Shown piece by piece: positions 60,931-64,000 of a DNA stretch of 64,000 nt. The stretch lies in the NCBI GenBank assembly GCA_017532155.1, contig JAFXJP010000008.1:35659-99658 (forward strand), read 5' to 3'. The notes beneath the pieces were generated by a model, which saw only the letters and a program-made list of their open reading frames with translations, ran no database searches and had not been told where the DNA came from. Origin of the DNA: Clostridia bacterium (GTDB lineage Bacteria > Bacillota > Clostridia > Christensenellales > Aristaeellaceae). A program made the translations under genes and the position numbers. Position 1 is the stretch's first letter, and the number at the start of each line of letters is the position of its first letter.

Positions 60931-61566
60931 TCATTCCACGAGCGCTTTTTGCAGCGCCTTCATGGAGGAATACTGATATTCAGTGGGGGCTTTCCCCTCG
61001 CAGAAGTTCTCGGGATCAAACAGCGCGCCGCTCATGCCGGCGTTGAGGCCCGCTTCCACATCCAGCACACGGTCGCCCACCATGATGCTTTCCTTGGGAT
61101 CCAGGCCGTGCTTGTTGATCAGGTGCAGCAGCGCATCAGGCGCGGGCTTGCGCGGGAAATGATCATCCTTGGTGATGAAGTCGGCAAAATATTCCTTGAG
61201 ACCGTAATGCTCCAGCGCCTCGATGGATACATGATCGCGGTGGGAATAGAGATAATTCTTACCGCCGTGCTCGCAGATGGCCTTGAGCACTTCCTTCACG
61301 CCCTCGTAAGGCTGCATGGCCAGCATGGTTTCTTCTTCCGGCGCGAAGCCATAATAAGTAGAAAGAATTTCATCCGCCGGCACGTGATACTTCTCTTCCA
61401 GCTGCTTGGCCGTCCATCCCAGCGAATGCTTGGTCATCCAGCGCAGCTCTTCGAATGTAATATCAATGCCCAGCTTGGTCACCGCACGGTGATAAGCCCG
61501 GGTCACAGCATCATAGGTATCAAAAAGTGTACCGTCATAATCCCAGACGAAATGAATAAATTTCAT
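60931..61566 (-). CDS. HAD superfamily phosphatase (PGP/HAD-IA type)
   Basis: A 211-residue HAD hydrolase with the nucleophile motif DYDGTLFDT, YSHRDHV (motif II region, with S), Lys in FPRKPAPDALLHLI and the acidic motif MVGDRVLDVEAGLNAGM. The helical cap between residues about 15-80 is type C1. ATG 61566 with AAAGGGAAG upstream is preferred to the ORF's first ATG at 61698, which would run into the promoter. It leads the sugar ABC operon, so a sugar- or polyol-phosphate substrate is the natural inference. Confidence 0.9.
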   Translation of the reverse strand: MKFIHFVWDYDGTLFDTYDAVTRAYHRAVTKLGIDITFEELRWMTKHSLGWTAKQLEEKYHVPADEILSTYYGFAPEEETMLAMQPYEGVKEVLKAICEHGGKNYLYSHRDHVSIEALEHYGLKEYFADFITKDDHFPRKPAPDALLHLINKHGLDPKESIMVGDRVLDVEAGLNAGMSGALFDPENFCEGKAPTEYQYSSMKALQKALVE

Positions 61567-61627
61567 TGCAGCTTCCCTTTCCGGAAACAATGTATTTTTG
61601 TTTATCGAGCTATTATTTCTTATTAAC

Positions 61628-61656
61628 AAATTAAAACATATTAGTTGATTTGTCAA
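61628..61656 (-). promoter_or_regulatory. Promoter of the sugar ABC operon
   Basis: On the minus strand TTGACA (61656-61651), 17-base spacer, TAATTT (61633-61628). Confidence 0.75.
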
Positions 61657-61703
61657 GTGCCTAATTTGTCCAACCGAATATATAATTATATATATCACAA
61701 CTC

Positions 61704-61732
61704 TTGCGCCATGTCCAATTGCATGTTATAAT
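61704..61732 (+). promoter_or_regulatory. Promoter of the LysR gene
   Basis: TTGCGC (61704-61709), 17-base spacer, TATAAT (61727-61732). Confidence 0.7.
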
Positions 61733-61739
61733 ACTTTTC

Positions 61740-61756
61740 CATAAGCAATACTTATG
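61740..61756. promoter_or_regulatory. Candidate operator palindrome at the LysR gene start region
   Basis: CATAAG-N5-CTTATG, a perfect 6-bp dyad, lies just after the LysR -10 and over its expected transcription start. It fits the size of a self-repression site, but no binding data exist. Confidence 0.4.
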
Positions 61757-61771
61757 AAAGAAGGAACAAAA

Positions 61772-62698
61772 GTGGAATTTAAGGACATATCCTACATCAT
61801 TGCTGTAGTAGATAATAATAGTGTCTCACAGGCTGCGCGTGCGCTTTTCATCACCCAGCCCGCGCTTTCACAGCAAATCCACAAGATTGAACAGCAGCTG
61901 GGAAAACAGCTTTTCATTCGCACCGGCCATACCATGACGCCCACGCCCGCCTGCCGGATCATCGCCGAGCAAGGCCGCAAGATGCTGGCCGAGCGCGATA
62001 TGATGCTGTACGCCATCCAAAATTTGCAAGAATATACCGAAGAAAAACTCTCCTTTGCTATGTCGCCCTTTTATGCCCGGCGTATGCTTCCCGGCATTCT
62101 CAAGCATTTTCGCACCAATTTTCCCCAATACGTTCTTCATTTTCGCGATACCGGCAGCTCGATAAGATTGGAAAAAGATGTTATAGATGGTACGCTGGAC
62201 TGCTGCCTGCTGCCCACGCTGCCCGCCAACCCCGAGCTGGAATATGCGCCCATCGGCACTGAAAATATCCTGCTGGCTGTTCCGCGCGATCATCCCATCA
62301 ATCAGCTGGCCGATCCCGACGGCTCCATCGATATCAATCTGACACGTAACGAGTCGTATATCACCCACCTGGAAAGCGACAAAATTTCTCTGCTGCAGGA
62401 TATTCTGTTTTCCAGCATCAGCTTCACCCCGCAAAACAAATATTCCGCCTCCAGCTGGGATACTGTCATTTCCTTTGTGAGTAACGGCATGGGCATGAGC
62501 CTGATGACCGAATTGATTGCCAGCGATTATCGTCCGGAAACGCTGCCGAATTTCTATCGCATCAAGAATATGGATATGTCGCGTCAGTTTGCCCTGGCCT
62601 ACCGCCGCGGCCGCCCAGTTACGCCCATCATTGAGAAACTGATCGAATGCGCCTCCGACGAATTTGCCCGCCAGAAGGCCCGCGTAAAACTGAGATAA
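61772..62698 (+). CDS. LysR family transcriptional regulator
   Basis: A 308-residue LTTR with N-terminal HTH (MEFKDISYIIAVVDNNSVSQAARALFITQPALSQQIHKIEQQLG, given here in parts: SVSQAARALF, TQPALSQQI) and a C-terminal substrate domain. The start GTG 61772 is preferred to ATG 61754: AGAAGGA lies 7 bases upstream, and the protein then starts at the usual family position. It is divergent from the HAD/sugar ABC operon and probably regulates it. A LysR regulator is a less usual partner for a sugar importer than a LacI or AraC type. Confidence 0.92.
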   Translation: MEFKDISYIIAVVDNNSVSQAARALFITQPALSQQIHKIEQQLGKQLFIRTGHTMTPTPACRIIAEQGRKMLAERDMMLYAIQNLQEYTEEKLSFAMSPFYARRMLPGILKHFRTNFPQYVLHFRDTGSSIRLEKDVIDGTLDCCLLPTLPANPELEYAPIGTENILLAVPRDHPINQLADPDGSIDINLTRNESYITHLESDKISLLQDILFSSISFTPQNKYSASSWDTVISFVSNGMGMSLMTELIASDYRPETLPNFYRIKNMDMSRQFALAYRRGRPVTPIIEKLIECASDEFARQKARVKLR

Positions 62699-62727
62699 AA
62701 AAATATAAATAAAACGAAATAAACCCC

Positions 62728-62756
62728 TTGCATTTTTTGATGATATGATGTATAAT
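62728..62756 (+). promoter_or_regulatory. Promoter of tRNA-Thr
   Basis: TTGCAT (62728-62733), 17-base spacer, TATAAT (62751-62756), 22 bases before the tRNA. Confidence 0.85.
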
Positions 62757-62777
62757 ACATCTTGCGTCAAATGATGC

Positions 62778-62853
<76 letters not shown>

Positions 62854-62856
62854 AAG

Positions 62857-62882
62857 ACCGGTCAGTAATGACCGGTTTTTTG
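62857..62882 (+). terminator. Terminator of tRNA-Thr
   Basis: An 8-bp stem ACCGGTCA / TGACCGGT with GTAA loop and a T tract. Confidence 0.9.
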
Positions 62883-62956
62883 TTTGTGAAAAGATTGTTT
62901 TTGCATATTTTACAGGCAGGTTCTTGCAGAGCGGGGACCTCTTTTTGTTTTTGGAG

Positions 62957-63055
62957 CAGTTTTGTCAGTTTTTTGTCAGTTACCGCTTGCTTTTTATGCC
63001 CGCAAAGCCTTGATTTTCCTCGCTTTTTTAAGTATTGCCCGTGTCAGTAGTCTGT
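62957..63055. repeat. Short direct repeats between tRNA and integrase
   Basis: Four GTCAG-type units occur: two in TTTTGTCAGTTTTTTGTCAG near 62965-62980 and two in GTGTCAGTAGTCTGTCAGG near 63041-63058, the latter overlapping the integrase 3' end. They could be arm-type recombinase binding sites. The stretch 62883-63043 has no gene. Confidence 0.4.
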
Positions 63056-64000
63056 CAGGCCGTACAGATTGGCCACCGGCAAGGCAGTGTTCTTTTCTTC
63101 GTTCCTCCCGCGAACGTAATGCTTGAGCGTCATCGCCGCCGTTGTGTGGCCTGCTGACATTTGCGCCAGTTTGATATCACGGGTGGTGTCATACAAATCT
63201 GTCAGCACAGTTGTGCGGAACCGTCGGGGTGAAATCTTTTCTGCAAACTGCGTTTCCCGCTGAATACGGCGATACATTTTCACCGTTTGCGTGTAAGTCA
63301 GCGGCGTTTCTCCGCCCAGGACAAAATGCGAGGGGACGCCGCCTGTCAGGTAGCACGCAATTTGCGGCGCCAGATGAAGTGTGCGGCGACTCACCAATGT
63401 CTTTGGCGGCTTGATATGCGGTTCATTGCGCGTGGGATGCGTCACAGCCCGTTCAATGTGAAGCAGCCCCCTTTTCAAATCCACGTCCTGCCATTGCAGT
63501 CCCAACACTTCCTCCAGCCGCAGCGGATGCAAAGCCTGTAGTGCCAGATACCGCCTGTCTGTAGCATTGGAAAGCAAATCAATGCGCTGCACCAGAAACC
63601 GCATTTGGTCGAGGTATAGGGTTCCGTAGTTTTGCTGGGCTTCCCGGTAATATGGATGCTGCGGGAACGCAACGGATTCTTGGCGATGATTTCTTCCTCC
63701 AAGGCCTGCTCGAAAATCATATTGAGGATATTCCGCGTTTTGATTTTTGTTTCCTTCGCGCCATTCATCCGGTTGAATATCTGCTGAACGTCTGCAGGTT
63801 TGATTTCCTCCAGCATCATTTTTCCAAGAACGGGCAGCACATGATTTCTCAGCGCCTTTTCATAGGTTTGCGCCGTGGCAATTTCCACATTGGGCTTGGA
63901 GAAAACATCAAACCAATTCTGCATATACGTGCCAAAGGGATGCTTGGGCGGCTCTTTGTGCACTTCTGCGGTCATGGCAAGCAATTTATTCGCATATTCC
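63044..64000 (-). pseudogene. Frameshifted tyrosine recombinase (integrase), 5' end beyond the window
   Basis: Two overlapping frames make one integrase. The upstream frame (63475-64000, still open at the right edge) has the N-terminal SAM-like DNA-binding domain (TAQTYEKALRNHVLPVLGKMMLEEIKPADVQQIFN). The downstream frame (63044-63604) has the catalytic domain: LRLEEVLGLQW, ISPRRFRTT in place of the usual HxLRHT, AGHTTAAMTLKHY with the Tyr. The join lies near 63615, where one base appears missing between EPYT and DQMRFLVQR. The second-box His is also replaced by Arg. It lies 190 bases from tRNA-Thr, as integrases of genomic islands do. Confidence 0.85.

Noticed and set aside
58696-61626. 976-codon open frame antisense to the sugar ABC operon
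   Set aside because: It spans three real genes and their gaps with Q/H/D-rich sequence, so it is a codon-bias artefact.

Overview
This 64 kb window reads as chromosome of a strictly anaerobic, moderately GC-rich Bacillota (class Clostridia, probably a gut-associated lineage such as Christensenellales or Oscillospirales; the lineage is inference from gene content). Supporting signs are a one-piece pyruvate:ferredoxin oxidoreductase, an anaerobic sulfatase-maturing radical SAM enzyme, a T-box leader, two DegV proteins, strong AGGAGG ribosome binding sites and sigma-A promoters with TATAAT boxes at 17-18 base spacing. Genes lie on both strands in short operons separated by clear rho-independent terminators.

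Layout: (1) 1-10.8 kb: a cut membrane protein, a zinc-ribbon membrane protein, a cytoplasmic sulfatase with a BadF-type sugar kinase, a 0.55 kb hairpin-rich non-coding element (copy A), PFOR, an MBL-fold hydrolase with an anSME-type maturase, and DegV. (2) 10.9-18.2 kb: a DUF5131 protein; a T-box-controlled three-gene ABC importer whose leader appears to read tRNA-Phe; two GerMN lipoproteins and a cysteine-motif protein. (3) 18.3-29.5 kb: Fe-alcohol and aldehyde dehydrogenases, a SPOR protein, a membrane protein, a YcaQ-type glycosylase, a ttcA-like/recD2/comF operon and a second sulfatase. (4) 29.5-40.6 kb: non-coding element copy B, a serine hydrolase fused to a polytopic membrane domain, a secreted 5'-nucleotidase, MarR, independent phosphoglycerate mutase, a hydroxyacid dehydrogenase, an O-antigen-ligase-like protein and pyruvate kinase, whose terminator is split by a MITE-like insertion.

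(5) 41-57 kb is a cell-surface region. It holds two alkaline-phosphatase-superfamily enzymes that carry Thr where sulfatases carry the formylglycine Cys. One has a five-helix LtaS-like membrane part and the other is secreted with three peptidoglycan-binding-like repeats. The second starts a plus-strand operon with a YidC-type insertase fused to a CDP-glycerol-phosphotransferase-like domain, a small membrane protein and a LicC-like nucleotidyltransferase. Divergent to it lie a CotH-like kinase, a GT-C-like membrane glycosyltransferase, a GT2 enzyme and a secreted protein. Together these look like machinery for an unusual phosphopolyol surface polymer, and this is the best candidate here for an undescribed system. 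rpmE, a YitT protein, a second DegV and a DUF1836 regulator sit inside this stretch.

(6) 57-64 kb: a sugar ABC importer operon (HAD phosphatase, two permeases with unusual N-terminal extensions, a binding protein without a lipobox, no ATPase) divergent from a LysR regulator; then tRNA-Thr(GGT) and a frameshifted tyrosine recombinase running off the right edge, which suggests that an integrative element begins at the tRNA.

The repeated hairpin element (copies A and B) is the second strong candidate for something new. Paired stems differ in sequence between the copies while pairing is kept, and the flanking single strands are nearly identical.
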